NCBI RefSeq assembly: GCF_004358675.1
Contig: NZ_SMZO01000004.1
Coordinates: 62,001 to 126,000 of the forward strand
From: Meridianimarinicoccus aquatilis
GTDB taxonomy: Bacteria > Pseudomonadota > Alphaproteobacteria > Rhodobacterales > Rhodobacteraceae
DNA: 64,000 bases
Reading direction: 5' to 3'
Part shown: piece by piece, positions 1 through 10,633 of the stretch
How the letters are laid out: each line of letters opens with the position of its first letter
How positions within the stretch are numbered: position 1 is the stretch's first letter
Notes under the pieces: generated by a model
The model's input: the letters and a program-made list of their open reading frames with translations, nothing else
What the model was told of the DNA's origin: nothing
Databases searched by the model: none
Made by a program: the position numbers and the translations under genes

Positions 1-194
1 GCGTCGCGGTCGAAGCTGCCATCCGCTTTGGCTGGGATCGGTGGCTCTTTGGCGAGCGCGGCAAGCGCGAAAAATCGGGCTTCGTCGGTATGCACGATTT
101 CGGTGCGTCAGCCCCGGCAGAACGGCTGTATCAAGAGTTTGGGATCACCGCCGAAGCCGTCGCCGAAAAAGCGAAGGCCCTTTTGGGTCGCTAA
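1..194 (+). CDS. tkt: Transketolase, C-terminal fragment
   Basis: Only the last 63 codons lie in the window; the reading frame enters at base 3 and ends at TAA 192-194. The end matches the transketolase C-terminal domain: FGWDRW, then the block [19 protein letters not shown], which in the family closes the domain just before a short helix ending in KAKALL. Transketolase moves two-carbon units between sugar phosphates in the pentose phosphate and Calvin pathways, using thiamine diphosphate. The thiamine-binding and catalytic parts are upstream, outside the window, so whether the gene is intact cannot be judged. Confidence 0.85.
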   Translation, partial: VAVEAAIRFGWDRWLFGERGKREKSGFVGMHDFGASAPAERLYQEFGITAEAVAEKAKALLGR

Positions 195-277
195 TAACCG
201 GATGTCCCCGACGGGGCATTCCTTCCCTTTGCTTTTCTGGCCCTTTCTTTCTTTGGTGACGACGGTAACCTGAACAC

Positions 278-2818
278 ATGGACATCGTCGTCATCACCTC
301 CATCCTTGCAGGGCTTTTCCTTGTCATTGGCTTGGCAGAGCCCTTGGCTGCGCGGATGCGGCTGCCGTTCAGTGTTATTCTGGCCGTGGTCGGCATCCTT
401 ATCGGCGGCGGTGCAGCGTTTTTCTGGAGCACGAACCTCACGGATGCGCTGAACCCGATTGCGTTGGCCATTCTCAATCTGCCGATCCGCTCCAACGTCT
501 TTTTGTACGTTTTCCTGCCTACTTTGTTATTCCAAGTCACGCTTGGGATGAACTTGCGACGCATGCTTGATGATTGGGTGCCGATCCTCGTGCTTGCTGT
601 GGTTGCTGTGATCGTGGCAACGTTCTTTGTCGGATATGCGCTGTTTTATGTCAGTGGTCTTCCGCTGGCGGCCTGTCTGCTCGTCGGCGCCATTGTTTCG
701 ACCACCGACCCGTCAGCGGTTGTGAGCATCTTTCGATCCATTGCTGCGCCCAAGCGCCTGAGCCGCATCATTGAAGGCGAAAGCCTGATGAATGATGCCG
801 CTGCCATTGCCCTTTTTGGCTTGTTCATGGGGTATGTCATGGCCGGCGTGCCCGACCCCAGCCTTGAGGGAGCCGTTCTTCGGTTTCCGATGCTGATGGT
901 TGGGGGGGCACTTGTCGGCATTGCCATCGCACGGGTTGCCGTTTGGGTCATGGCGCTGGTCGCACGGTTTGAACTCGCGCTGATCTCTATTTCAGTGTCC
1001 CTGCCGTATATCTCTTATATCGTCGCTGAACAGATTGTCGGCGTGTCAGGCGTGATCGCGGTTCTGGGTGCGGGCCTGACCCTGAACCTGATGGGCCCGG
1101 GCCGCCTGCCCCCCCAGTCTTGGACCAGCTTGCGCGACGTTTGGGACTTGCTGGCCCATTGGTCGGGGGCGTTGATCTTTATTCTCGCCGCGCTTTTGAT
1201 CCCGCGTCTTTTGGATGGGCTCAATGTTGCTGACCTTGGATTGATTGCTGTGGTCACGCTGGCCGCCATCGCCGCACGTGTGGTCATTCTATTTGGCCTT
1301 TTGCCCGTGCTGACGCGTCTGCGGCTCTCGCCGCGTGTCGACCGCCCGTATCGCGTGGCAATCCTTTGGGGCGGACTGCGCGGAGCGGTTACCTTGGCTC
1401 TGGCGCTGGCTGTGACCGAAAGTTTCCGCGTTCCGGACGAGGTAAAGCACCTTGTCGGTATCCTTGCGACGGGGTTCACCCTGTTCACACTCATGGTGCA
1501 AGGGACGACGCTACGCTGGGTGATCAAGCGTTTGGGGCTGGACAAGCTCGGGCCACTGGACGCTGCATTGTCGCAGCAGGTGGTGGCCGTCGCGCTGCAA
1601 CAAGTGCGCGAAGATATGGCCTCCGTTGCGGAACAGTACGGTTTGACCCGCGATACCGTGCGCGGTGAAGCCAAGAAATTTGCGGAAAGACTGGACAGCG
1701 CAGTCACGTCGGCCGAAGCCAGTGAAGAAATTCTGGACCGGGACCGCGTGACACTTGGCCTGATCGCCCTTGCGGGGGCCGAGCGCGACCTGATCCTTGA
1801 GCGGTTCCGCGAACGCGCGGTGTCATCGCGGCTGGCAGATCGGATTTTGTCCCACGCGGATCGCTTGATTGAATCGACCCGGAATGGCGGGCGATTGGGG
1901 TATTTGCGCGGGGCGCGGGCCAGCGTCGCGGGCGGTACGAACCTTCGGGCCGCGCTCTTTCTGCACAACCGGTTGCGGGTGTCGCGCCCGCTTGCACGGC
2001 TTACCGCCGACAGGTTCGAAATGCTGCTCGCACAGCGCCTGATCCTCAGCGACCTGCACAGCTTTATAGACAATCGAATCCGGCGCATTCATGGCCGCCG
2101 GGTCGCGGACCTTTTGCATGATTTGCTTGATCGGCGGACAGAGGAACTGGAACAAACTCTGGACGGGCAGCGGCTGCAATATCCGGGATATGCCGAACAG
2201 CTTGAACGCCGCTTCATCCGACGCACCGCGCTTCGGTTTGAAGAAGGGGAATATACGTCGATGCGTGAAGACGGGTTGATCGGGTCCGAATTGTACCAGA
2301 CCCTGATCCAGGACATTGGCCAGAGACGCGCCATGGCTGAACAAAGGCCCAAGCTGGACCTGCGCCCCCGCAAGACTGAACTAATCAGGCAATCGCCCCT
2401 GTTCGCTGATCTTGACGATGCCAGTATTCGCCGTCTCGCCCGCGCGTTGATCACCCGCTACACCGCAGATGGGGACCGGATCATTCGACGGGACAGCAAG
2501 GCGCGCAGTGTCTTCTTCATCGCCTCAGGCGCGGTAGAAATGGACCTTCCCGGCGGGCCAAAGCGTTTGGGCCGTGGTGAAATGTTCGGGCAGATTGCGA
2601 TACTGCTCAAAAGCCCGCGACGTGCCGAGGTCCGCGCCATCGCCCCCACGACTTTGCTGATACTGGACGAAGCGCGCTTCATGCGACTTCTGCGCCGGTC
2701 TCCGCGTCTGCAACAGGGCGTCCGCGACAGCGCATCGGCGCGCGGGATCGATCCGTCGCAACTGTTTGATGGGCTGGACGCCCCGAAGCCAAAAAGCGCG
2801 TCCAGCGCACCCGCCTGA
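278..2818 (+). CDS. CPA1-type cation/proton antiporter with C-terminal cNMP-binding-like domain
   Basis: 846 residues in three parts. Residues 1 to about 420 are a hydrophobic, multi-span Na+(K+)/H+ exchanger of the CPA1/NhaP type, with the unwound-helix motif TTDPSAV (D144) and the ion-site motif GESLMNDAAAI (N172-D173, the ND pair of electroneutral exchangers). About 430-690 is a charged, helical cytoplasmic linker. About 706-825 is a cyclic-nucleotide-binding fold (SPLFADLDD, then a beta roll). The phosphate-binding cassette reads FGQIAILLKSPRRAEV, so the usual FGE glutamate that contacts the ribose is Gln772. Ligand binding is therefore uncertain. The order exchanger, long helical region, CNBD resembles plant SOS1. 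The gene converges on the adenine deaminase gene, with a 4-base gap between the stop codons. It probably serves pH or sodium homeostasis in a marine cell (inference). Confidence 0.88.
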   Translation: MDIVVITSILAGLFLVIGLAEPLAARMRLPFSVILAVVGILIGGGAAFFWSTNLTDALNPIALAILNLPIRSNVFLYVFLPTLLFQVTLGMNLRRMLDDWVPILVLAVVAVIVATFFVGYALFYVSGLPLAACLLVGAIVSTTDPSAVVSIFRSIAAPKRLSRIIEGESLMNDAAAIALFGLFMGYVMAGVPDPSLEGAVLRFPMLMVGGALVGIAIARVAVWVMALVARFELALISISVSLPYISYIVAEQIVGVSGVIAVLGAGLTLNLMGPGRLPPQSWTSLRDVWDLLAHWSGALIFILAALLIPRLLDGLNVADLGLIAVVTLAAIAARVVILFGLLPVLTRLRLSPRVDRPYRVAILWGGLRGAVTLALALAVTESFRVPDEVKHLVGILATGFTLFTLMVQGTTLRWVIKRLGLDKLGPLDAALSQQVVAVALQQVREDMASVAEQYGLTRDTVRGEAKKFAERLDSAVTSAEASEEILDRDRVTLGLIALAGAERDLILERFRERAVSSRLADRILSHADRLIESTRNGGRLGYLRGARASVAGGTNLRAALFLHNRLRVSRPLARLTADRFEMLLAQRLILSDLHSFIDNRIRRIHGRRVADLLHDLLDRRTEELEQTLDGQRLQYPGYAEQLERRFIRRTALRFEEGEYTSMREDGLIGSELYQTLIQDIGQRRAMAEQRPKLDLRPRKTELIRQSPLFADLDDASIRRLARALITRYTADGDRIIRRDSKARSVFFIASGAVEMDLPGGPKRLGRGEMFGQIAILLKSPRRAEVRAIAPTTLLILDEARFMRLLRRSPRLQQGVRDSASARGIDPSQLFDGLDAPKPKSASSAPA

Positions 2819-2822
2819 AACG

Positions 2823-4511
2823 TCAGATCACGGCAAACTTGTCTACATCCACCATGCCGTGATCGGTTATTTTCAAGTGTGGAATGACAGGCAGGCATAG
2901 AAACGCCAACTGCAAGAACGGCTCTTCCAACGTGACACCAAGACCGGTCGCGGCGGCGCGCAGGTCGGTCAGGGCCGCGCGGACGGTTTCAAAGGGCTCA
3001 AGGCTCATCAAACCGGCTACGGGCAACGCAAGTTCTGCCAATACCTGACCGTCCCTGACAACGACAAAGCCACCTTCGATCTGACCAAGCCGTGTCGCGG
3101 CAAGCGCCATGTCGTCATAGTCCATCCCGACCACGGCAATGTTGTGGTGATCGTGACATACGGTTGAGGCAATGGCACCGTGCCGAATACCAAAGCCCTG
3201 CACAAAGCCAGTCGCGATATTTCCATTCACGCCGTGCCTTTCGATGACCGCAATACGGGCAAGATCACGGGACGCATCTGGCCGACGGTCGCCGCCTTCA
3301 TCCGGGATATTGGCGGTGCGGTGTTCGGTCAGGATCTTGCCGGGCCAGATACCGATAACCGGAACCTCATCGGCGTCGGTTTCATACCGAAAATCCTGTC
3401 CCGTCACAGACGGCGCCATCACGCTTTGCCGGGCCACCGGGTCGATGGTGCGACGGGTCGAGAAGCCAGCCTCATTGGCCACCACACCGCCGCAAACGAC
3501 CATGCGCGCACGGCATTCGGCAAGATCGTCCAACACGACGATATCAGCCCGCTTGCCCGGTGCGATCTGGCCGCGATCCTTAAGTCCAAAGGCTTCGGCA
3601 CCAGAAAGCGAGGCCGCGCGATAGACAGCCAACGGGTCACACCCCGCTGAAATCAGGCTTCGGATCATGTAATCCAAATGACCATGCTCTCCAATATCCA
3701 AAGGATTGCGATCATCGGTGCACAGGCACATGTAAGGTGCGGTCAGCGGTGTCAGCAAAGGCGCAAGCGCCATCATATCTTTGCTGACCGATCCTTCGCG
3801 GATGAGGATACGCAGGCCCTTTTGCAATTTCTCGCGCGCCTCTTCGGCGGTTGTGGCTTCATGTTCCGTGCGGATGCCCGCCGCGCAATAGGCGTTCAGA
3901 TCACGGCCTGACAACAGCGGGGCGTGTCCGTCGATGTGCCGACCTTGAAACGCCGCCAACTTGGCCATGCAGCCAGGGTCGCGATAGATCACACCCGGGT
4001 AATTCATGAACTCTGCCAACCCGATCACACGGGGATGATCCATCAGTGGCACCAATTCCCCCATATCCAACTGCGCACCGGCCGTTTCCATGTGGGTAGA
4101 CGGCACGCAGGATGACAGGTTCACCCGAATATCCATCAACGTGCAATCAGAGGCTTCGAGGAAATACCGGATGCCGGGCAGACCGGCGACATTCGCAATC
4201 TCGTGCGGGTCGCAAATGGCCGTCGTGACACCGCGCGGCGCGACGCATCTGTCGAATTCAAAAGGCGTGATGCAACTGCTTTCGATGTGCAGGTGCGTGT
4301 CGATAAACCCCGGCACCAACGTTGCGCCAGATACATCGATGACTTTTTCTGCGTCATAGTCAGCGCCGATGCCAACGATTGTATCACCGCAAATTGCAAC
4401 ATCTCCAGAGATGCGGTCACCGGTTACAAGGCACAGAACTTCGCCCCCCCGAAGCACGACATCAGCGATTTCGTCCCCGCGCCCCTGCGCAATACGGCGT
4501 TCAAGTTCCAT
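2823..4511 (-). CDS. ade: Adenine deaminase
   Basis: 562 residues of the amidohydrolase superfamily. It converts adenine to hypoxanthine and ammonia in purine salvage. Visible metal-site and family motifs are [11 protein letters not shown] near residue 60, [11 protein letters not shown] shortly after, GHAPLLSG, and CTDDRNP, all typical of Ade rather than of dihydroorotase or urease. The C-terminal extension found in long-form Ade is present ([15 protein letters not shown] and [10 protein letters not shown]). I chose the ATG at 4511 because AAGGAAC lies just upstream on the minus strand. A longer frame from 4550 adds 13 residues without support. No partner gene is adjacent. Confidence 0.9.
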   Translation of the reverse strand: MELERRIAQGRGDEIADVVLRGGEVLCLVTGDRISGDVAICGDTIVGIGADYDAEKVIDVSGATLVPGFIDTHLHIESSCITPFEFDRCVAPRGVTTAICDPHEIANVAGLPGIRYFLEASDCTLMDIRVNLSSCVPSTHMETAGAQLDMGELVPLMDHPRVIGLAEFMNYPGVIYRDPGCMAKLAAFQGRHIDGHAPLLSGRDLNAYCAAGIRTEHEATTAEEAREKLQKGLRILIREGSVSKDMMALAPLLTPLTAPYMCLCTDDRNPLDIGEHGHLDYMIRSLISAGCDPLAVYRAASLSGAEAFGLKDRGQIAPGKRADIVVLDDLAECRARMVVCGGVVANEAGFSTRRTIDPVARQSVMAPSVTGQDFRYETDADEVPVIGIWPGKILTEHRTANIPDEGGDRRPDASRDLARIAVIERHGVNGNIATGFVQGFGIRHGAIASTVCHDHHNIAVVGMDYDDMALAATRLGQIEGGFVVVRDGQVLAELALPVAGLMSLEPFETVRAALTDLRAAATGLGVTLEEPFLQLAFLCLPVIPHLKITDHGMVDVDKFAVI

Positions 4512-4699
4512 GCACGTTCCTTTTGATGCTCTTCTTGATAGATCGGCCAATCAGTGGCCAATCACAAGGGACAGGAGCCCTTCAGCCGCCCAGCTTGCCC
4601 CGGTGCCGAAACTTTTTTCAAGCCATGACTTTTTTGGCGACGGAAATCGCAGGCCGATCCGTTGGAGTACAAATGCGATTGTACAAGGTGTCTTTAGCT

Positions 4700-5533
4700 A
4701 TGCGCAAATCCTTCACGATGGCTGCCTCGGTCGGTATACTTGCCGCCTAGCTTCTGTTCTTCGGCGTACCGCCTTGTATGCCAGAGTTTACGATACTCGA
4801 CTTCGGCCAATCGCAGGCGCCCGGCGGCCAAACGCCCGGCGGGCCTGCTGGTCGGTCATCTACAACATCGGTTGTGACAACAGCGTTGGAACTGCGCGCC
4901 TACGACAGTGTCCCAAGCGCGATCCTAACTGCATCTGCGCTACGCAGTGTGAGTGTCGTGTCCCAAAGTTCAGGGACCGTCATTGAGACAAACCTACCTG
5001 CCGATGGCACCGTACAGGCAGGCGAGGGTTCGGTGCGGTTCGGCTCTCGCGCAGAAGCACTGCACCTAGAAACAGCAGAGGCAGAACTGCAACAAGCGCG
5101 CGATACCGCAACGCCTTGGCTGTTCAATGCGCTTATCGACACTCAAGTTGCGTTGATCAAAGACATCCCAACCCCTTATCCTGATACGGGTGAGATTTCA
5201 GATGTGCCCGGCGTTCAAGCCAGCGCCCGGTCAACCAACAGCCTGAACATTCGCGGCGCGGGTCGTGGTCTGCAAGTCGCGGTCACAGGCACGAACAATG
5301 ATGAGATGACCAAAGCAGTAGATACTTAGATGGCCGCCATGGCGAACGGCACCGCCTTTGTGAACCCTCAACTGTCAAACGATACGGTTGAGGCGCAGTT
5401 CGAATTCACTGTCGATCCGGATATGGCCAACGTGTTCGGTCTGACCGGATCAGAGATCACCAGCACCGTCAGCGCCATGGTTCAAGATGTGACCGCCGTT
5501 GCGGTGTTTATCGACCAAGCGGCTAAGACTTGA
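4700..5533 (+). pseudogene. Decayed RND efflux operon: adaptor N-terminus fused to pump fragment
   Basis: Remnant of a periplasmic adaptor (HlyD/MFP) gene joined by a large deletion to an RND pump gene. A start at 4700 (AAGGTG upstream) opens a short hydrophobic leader that stops in frame at TAG 4748-4750. The same frame resumes and gives an adaptor-like stretch (ALRSVSVVSQSSGTVIETNL, then AEAELQQARDT) at about 4860-5105. Directly after this it switches to RND porter-domain sequence (NSLNIRGAGRGLQVAVTGTN, 5239-5298), has a TAG at 5327-5329, and continues in frame (FVNPQLSNDTVEAQFEFTVD, then ITSTVSAMVQ) before ending at 5533. A functional adaptor is about 350-400 residues and a pump over 1000, so several kilobases have been lost. 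Not expected to make a working protein. Confidence 0.75.
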
Positions 5534-5668
5534 AAACGATCGCGCTGGAGTCCCCGACACAGCATAGGTAGGCAGGATTGGCAGGCAAGACAGGGGCAGA
5601 CTTCCCCCCTGCCCGAACTTGATATCTTGGCACCCTATTCTGAACAAACAAATTAACAGGAGAGCCCA

Positions 5669-6658
5669 ATGCCCCGCCCCATGATCACCGCCATGCTTTT
5701 GGCCAGCACAGCCACAATGGCTGCTGCTCATTCTGAAAGCCCAATCGACCAACTCAGCCATTTTTTCGAAAGCGCAAACGTAATTTCCGGACCCGAAATC
5801 GTGGATTGTACCTTGTCGGAAGGGGCGCAAACCACGTGTTTTTCCATCACCGTCTCAACAACAGTCGCGCCCAAGAACTCTACTCCCGGCCCGTGGCGCC
5901 CCACCAATATTTCCGATGGCCCAGAGGCGGGCGGCATTTGGCTGCAGGACGGCGAAGTCTATGATGTGGACGGCGCATTCATTTCCAAGCTGGCGGAATT
6001 CTACGGTGACGCCGAATGGCAGCTTTTTGATCCCGAAACAGGCGAGATCCAGTACACCGGAACATTGGAAGCCTGCGAAGCTGCGGCGCGCCCCGATGTG
6101 GATCCGGCGTATCAAAACCACTGCGTTCAATGCCAGATTGCTTACGTGGCGGATGGCTCTGCCATCACCTATGTCATCCCGCTAGACCCAGTGGCTTCAG
6201 AACGGCCAACTCAAACGAACCAGACAGGGTCGGGCGTGGCATTCAATGGTGTCCGGCTTGATGGCCCCGCACCTGTCAATGCGATACTCGGTGCGTACAC
6301 GATAGCGCCCTTTGATGATTGCGGTGGGCACGTCAATACCCACGTCGGCTATCACTATCACGCCGTCACTGATTGTCTTGATGGGGCGGCTGACGCTGAT
6401 AGTGGCGACGGGCATGGTGGCCAAATTGGGATTGCGATGGATGGATACCCGATCTTGCCGCATACCGACGCCAGCGGCGCGGCCTTTACAGACCTCGATA
6501 GCTGCAACGGACACAAGGATGAGACCGGGGCATACCATTACCATGCGGGCGCAGCAGGCTCGAACCAGATCCTCGGGTGCCTTTCGGCGCAGGCCGGGTG
6601 CGTACTTGAAGGTCACGGAAACACCTGTGATGCTTCGGCTCGCCCACCACGCCCATAA
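5669..6658 (+). CDS. Secreted YHYH-domain protein
   Basis: 329 residues with a cleavable signal peptide (hydrophobic stretch ending in MAAAHS around residue 20). Two YHYH motifs, at residues 228-231 (GYHYHAVTDC) and 289-292 (AYHYHAGA), together with IAMDGYPIL between them, identify the YHYH family. Its biochemical role is not established to my knowledge. The many histidines and about a dozen cysteines suggest metal binding or disulfides in the periplasm or outside the cell (inference). The start has a good ribosome site (ACAGGAGAG). It is followed on the same strand by a TAT-exported dioxygenase-like protein and a ferric-reductase-like membrane protein, suggesting a shared redox or metal function. 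Confidence 0.8.
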   Translation: MPRPMITAMLLASTATMAAAHSESPIDQLSHFFESANVISGPEIVDCTLSEGAQTTCFSITVSTTVAPKNSTPGPWRPTNISDGPEAGGIWLQDGEVYDVDGAFISKLAEFYGDAEWQLFDPETGEIQYTGTLEACEAAARPDVDPAYQNHCVQCQIAYVADGSAITYVIPLDPVASERPTQTNQTGSGVAFNGVRLDGPAPVNAILGAYTIAPFDDCGGHVNTHVGYHYHAVTDCLDGAADADSGDGHGGQIGIAMDGYPILPHTDASGAAFTDLDSCNGHKDETGAYHYHAGAAGSNQILGCLSAQAGCVLEGHGNTCDASARPPRP

Positions 6659-6881
6659 GACCGCGCAGACCCATTTGCCACGCAAGCGGGATGTCGTGGC
6701 AAATGGTGGCCGATCTGGCCTGTCGATATTGCCGAGATCAGGCATTTAAGGCCATCAAGGTTTCACAAAGCCGTGGGCATGCTTCGCCTGTTGGTCCAAA
6801 GCCACTATGTTTGAAAGGGTATGCTGCGCAGCCCACTGAAACCAACCCGCTGCGTAGCCGATGATATCAGGAGTGATAGAA

Positions 6882-7370
6882 ATGGCGTCATCATTGTCTT
6901 CCCGCCGTACCCTTCTTGCGGCAGCCGGCTCCGCGGCTGTCCTTGGGGCAACGGGCCTTTTGGCTCCTGCCCGCGCTCAAGGCATTGCCCCCACACGCTC
7001 CATGCGGGGTGGATCGAACAATTATAGGCCCGGCGCGCCCGTCGTCGAACGTATAGGCGGGGGCGGTTTTTGGATGAGCGGCACCGTGCGCCGTGCGGGC
7101 GATGGCGCCCCATTGAAGGGTCAACGCATTCAGATTTGGGCACACACAACCGAAGGTCACGAGCGCGACCCGAAAAGCCATGGGGCCACCCTGACTGATG
7201 CAAATGGCGCCTTTCGATTGGAAATGCCACAGATCGTGCCCGCATTCGGCCAAGCCCATGGGCATTTGGCATTTGAGGGCGACGGCTTTGAAACCGTGTT
7301 CCTGCGCCCGGTCATGAACAGCCCGCGCGATACCAGCTTGACCGCCGACTTTGTTCTTCAGCCCGTGTGA
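6882..7370 (+). CDS. TAT-exported intradiol-dioxygenase-like protein
   Basis: 162 residues. The N-terminus is a twin-arginine signal (SRRTLLAAAG, hydrophobic to about residue 30, then ARAQG), so the protein is probably folded and cofactor-loaded before export. The body resembles the beta-sandwich core of intradiol ring-cleavage dioxygenases and related small proteins (GTVRRAGDGAPLKGQRIQIW, then TDANGAFRLEMP). Catechol dioxygenases bind Fe(III) with two Tyr and two His. Here only one Tyr is seen in the mature part, but there are several His (AHTTEGHE, KSHG, QAHGH). The usual activity is therefore doubtful. I start at 6882 because TCAGGAGTG sits eight bases upstream; a frame-linked ATG at 6861 would overlap that site. 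The stop overlaps the start of the next gene. Confidence 0.7.
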   Translation: MASSLSSRRTLLAAAGSAAVLGATGLLAPARAQGIAPTRSMRGGSNNYRPGAPVVERIGGGGFWMSGTVRRAGDGAPLKGQRIQIWAHTTEGHERDPKSHGATLTDANGAFRLEMPQIVPAFGQAHGHLAFEGDGFETVFLRPVMNSPRDTSLTADFVLQPV

Positions 7371-7987
7371 TTGCGATGCCTAGCCAAAGATCAATCCTGA
7401 TCTGGTTGGGTCTTGGGCTTGTCATTGGCCTTCCGATTTTTGTGGCGGCGCAAAGCCCGCTGCTGGAATGGCGTGCGCCCATCTACATCGCGGCTGGGTT
7501 TGCTGGCATAATTTCCATGGCGCTGATGCTGATACAGCCGCTTTTGGCGGGTGGGTACTTGCCGGGTCTTCCGCCCCGTACGGGCAGACGCGTTCACGCT
7601 GTCACTGGTGCGGCACTTGTTTGCGCTGTCTTGCTGCATGTGGGGGGACTGTGGATCACAAGTCCGCCAGACGTCATTGATGCGCTGGCCTTTCGCGCGC
7701 CTGCAGCCTTCTCATATCTCGGCGTCATCGCGATGTGGGCGGTCATCGGGGCCGCGTGCCTTGCTGCGCTGCGCCGGAAGGTATCGCCGAAACGATGGCG
7801 CCTTGGCCATTCGATCTGTGTCACCGTTGCTGTGTTGACAGGCGTGGGTCATGCATGGCTGATCGATGGAACGATGGGCTTTATGACCAAAGCCGTAATT
7901 TGCGCCTTGGCTGTCGCGGCGACGGTGAAAGTCTTGTCAGACCTTCGCGTCTGGCGGTTGCTCCCCAATGCCCGCAAGCACCGTTAA
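7367..7987 (+). CDS. Ferric-reductase-like transmembrane protein (MsrQ-like fold)
   Basis: 206 residues and about six transmembrane helices. Two helices carry paired histidines with identical spacing: H77 and H91 (RRVHAVTG, LLHVGG), and H148 and H162 (RLGHSICV, GVGHAWL). This H-x13-H pattern twice is the bis-heme site of the ferric reductase/NOX/MsrQ superfamily. No FAD or NADPH domain follows, so it would act as a membrane heme conduit passing electrons to a partner. The GTG start at 7367 overlaps the stop of the TAT-exported gene (an in-frame ATG is at 7376). Translational coupling makes that exported protein a likely redox partner, as with MsrQ and TAT-exported MsrP (analogy only). It could instead be an uncharacterised ferric reductase. 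Confidence 0.72.
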   Translation: MIAMPSQRSILIWLGLGLVIGLPIFVAAQSPLLEWRAPIYIAAGFAGIISMALMLIQPLLAGGYLPGLPPRTGRRVHAVTGAALVCAVLLHVGGLWITSPPDVIDALAFRAPAAFSYLGVIAMWAVIGAACLAALRRKVSPKRWRLGHSICVTVAVLTGVGHAWLIDGTMGFMTKAVICALAVAATVKVLSDLRVWRLLPNARKHR

Positions 7988-8011
7988 CAGCTTTGGGCGG
8001 CCCCTTGTGGC

Positions 8012-8048
8012 AAAGTAAAACGACCCCCACACCGACGTGCAAGGGTCG
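8012..8048 (-). terminator. Rho-independent terminator of guaB
   Basis: On the minus strand, CGACCC and GGGTCG (8043-8048 and 8021-8026) pair around an inner CAC/GTG pair. The stem is followed by a U-rich run (TTTTACTTT, 8020 down to 8012). It lies 37 bases past the guaB stop. Confidence 0.6.
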
Positions 8049-8084
8049 CATTTCAGATCAACTCAACCGCGTAAATTACTGTTA

Positions 8085-9572
<1,488 letters not shown>

Positions 9573-9655
9573 CTATCGCATGGATGCGGCAGGTGCGAAA
9601 GCCCCAAAACCATAGATGGCCTTGCGTTTGCGATATTTTGTGTCAGCATTCGCCC

Positions 9656-10621
9656 ATGGCACAGCATGGATACGACAACGGGCGGCTCAACCTGCCCTTC
9701 ACCGGCATCGCGACCTTCGCGAAATCACCCTACGCGCCCGATTGGTCCACCTTGGATGCGGATATTGCGGTTTTGGGGGCGCCGTTTGATTTTGGCACGC
9801 AATACAGGCCCGGTGCGCGGTTTGGCCCCCGTGCTGTGCGCGAGGCGTCGACACTGTTCAGCTTTGGCCATGCGGGGGCATACGACTTTGAAGATGATGC
9901 AACGTATCTGGGGCCGGACGTGCGAATTGTGGATATGGGCGATGCCGATATCATCCACACGGATACCGAAACGAGCCACGCAAACATTCAAACCGGCGTG
10001 GCGGCTGCGCTTGCCGCGGGTGCCCTGCCCGTTGTCATAGGCGGCGACCATTCAGTGAACATTCCGTGTATCCGCGCCTTTGCGGGACACGGGCCAATTC
10101 ACATTGTTCAGATCGACGCACATCTGGATTTTGTGGATGTGCGCCATGGCGTGAAACACGGACATGGCAACCCCATGCGCCGGGCGGCAGAGCAGGATCA
10201 CGTCACCGGTCTGACCCAACTTGGCATCCGGAATGTCTCGTCAACAGCCAAAGACGGGTATGACGCGGCGCGCGCCATGGGATCCGACATTCTATCTGTC
10301 CGCCAAGTGCGCAAACTGGGTACGCAAGCGGTTCTGGACAGGATTCCAGCGGGCGCGACCGTGTATCTGACGCTGGATATCGACGGGTTCTGCCCGTCCA
10401 TCGCGCCGGGCACAGGCACGCCCAGCCATGGTGGCTTTCTGTATTACGAGGTGTTGGAATTGCTGCAAGGCATCGCGCAACGGCACGACATTGCAGGCGT
10501 CGATCTGGTAGAGGTCGCGCCGGATTATGACCCTACGGGCAGCACCGGCATTCTTGCGGCGCAGGTGCTGCTGAATTTTCTGGGCTTCATCTTTCACGCT
10601 CGCTCTCAACGTGCTGAGTGA
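9656..10621 (+). CDS. speB: Agmatinase-family ureohydrolase
   Basis: 321 residues of the arginase/agmatinase superfamily, expected to hydrolyse a guanidino compound (agmatine to putrescine and urea) with a binuclear manganese centre. Metal motifs are in order: GGDHS, DAHLDF and DIDGFCPSIAPGTGTP, followed by GGFLYYE and VDLVEVAPDYD. In the third motif the common (L/F)DP is FCP; the two metal-binding aspartates of DID are kept. I start at the ATG at 9656; an open frame extends upstream to 9437 but overlaps guaB and does not resemble the family. Substrate cannot be set from sequence alone, as guanidinobutyrase or guanidinopropionase are possible. It ends 12 bases from the convergent aglK. Confidence 0.85.
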   Translation: MAQHGYDNGRLNLPFTGIATFAKSPYAPDWSTLDADIAVLGAPFDFGTQYRPGARFGPRAVREASTLFSFGHAGAYDFEDDATYLGPDVRIVDMGDADIIHTDTETSHANIQTGVAAALAAGALPVVIGGDHSVNIPCIRAFAGHGPIHIVQIDAHLDFVDVRHGVKHGHGNPMRRAAEQDHVTGLTQLGIRNVSSTAKDGYDAARAMGSDILSVRQVRKLGTQAVLDRIPAGATVYLTLDIDGFCPSIAPGTGTPSHGGFLYYEVLELLQGIAQRHDIAGVDLVEVAPDYDPTGSTGILAAQVLLNFLGFIFHARSQRAE

Positions 10622-10633
10622 GCGGCGGCACCG

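Noticed and set aside
1015-2088. Minus-strand open frame of 357 codons inside the antiporter gene
   Set aside because: Antisense to a clear gene, extremely rich in Arg and Ser, no domain; a shadow of codon bias.
5594-5614. GGGCAG/CTGCCC hairpin before the YHYH gene as a terminator or riboswitch
   Set aside because: Six-base stem, no U-run and no recognisable aptamer; could be chance in C/G-rich DNA.
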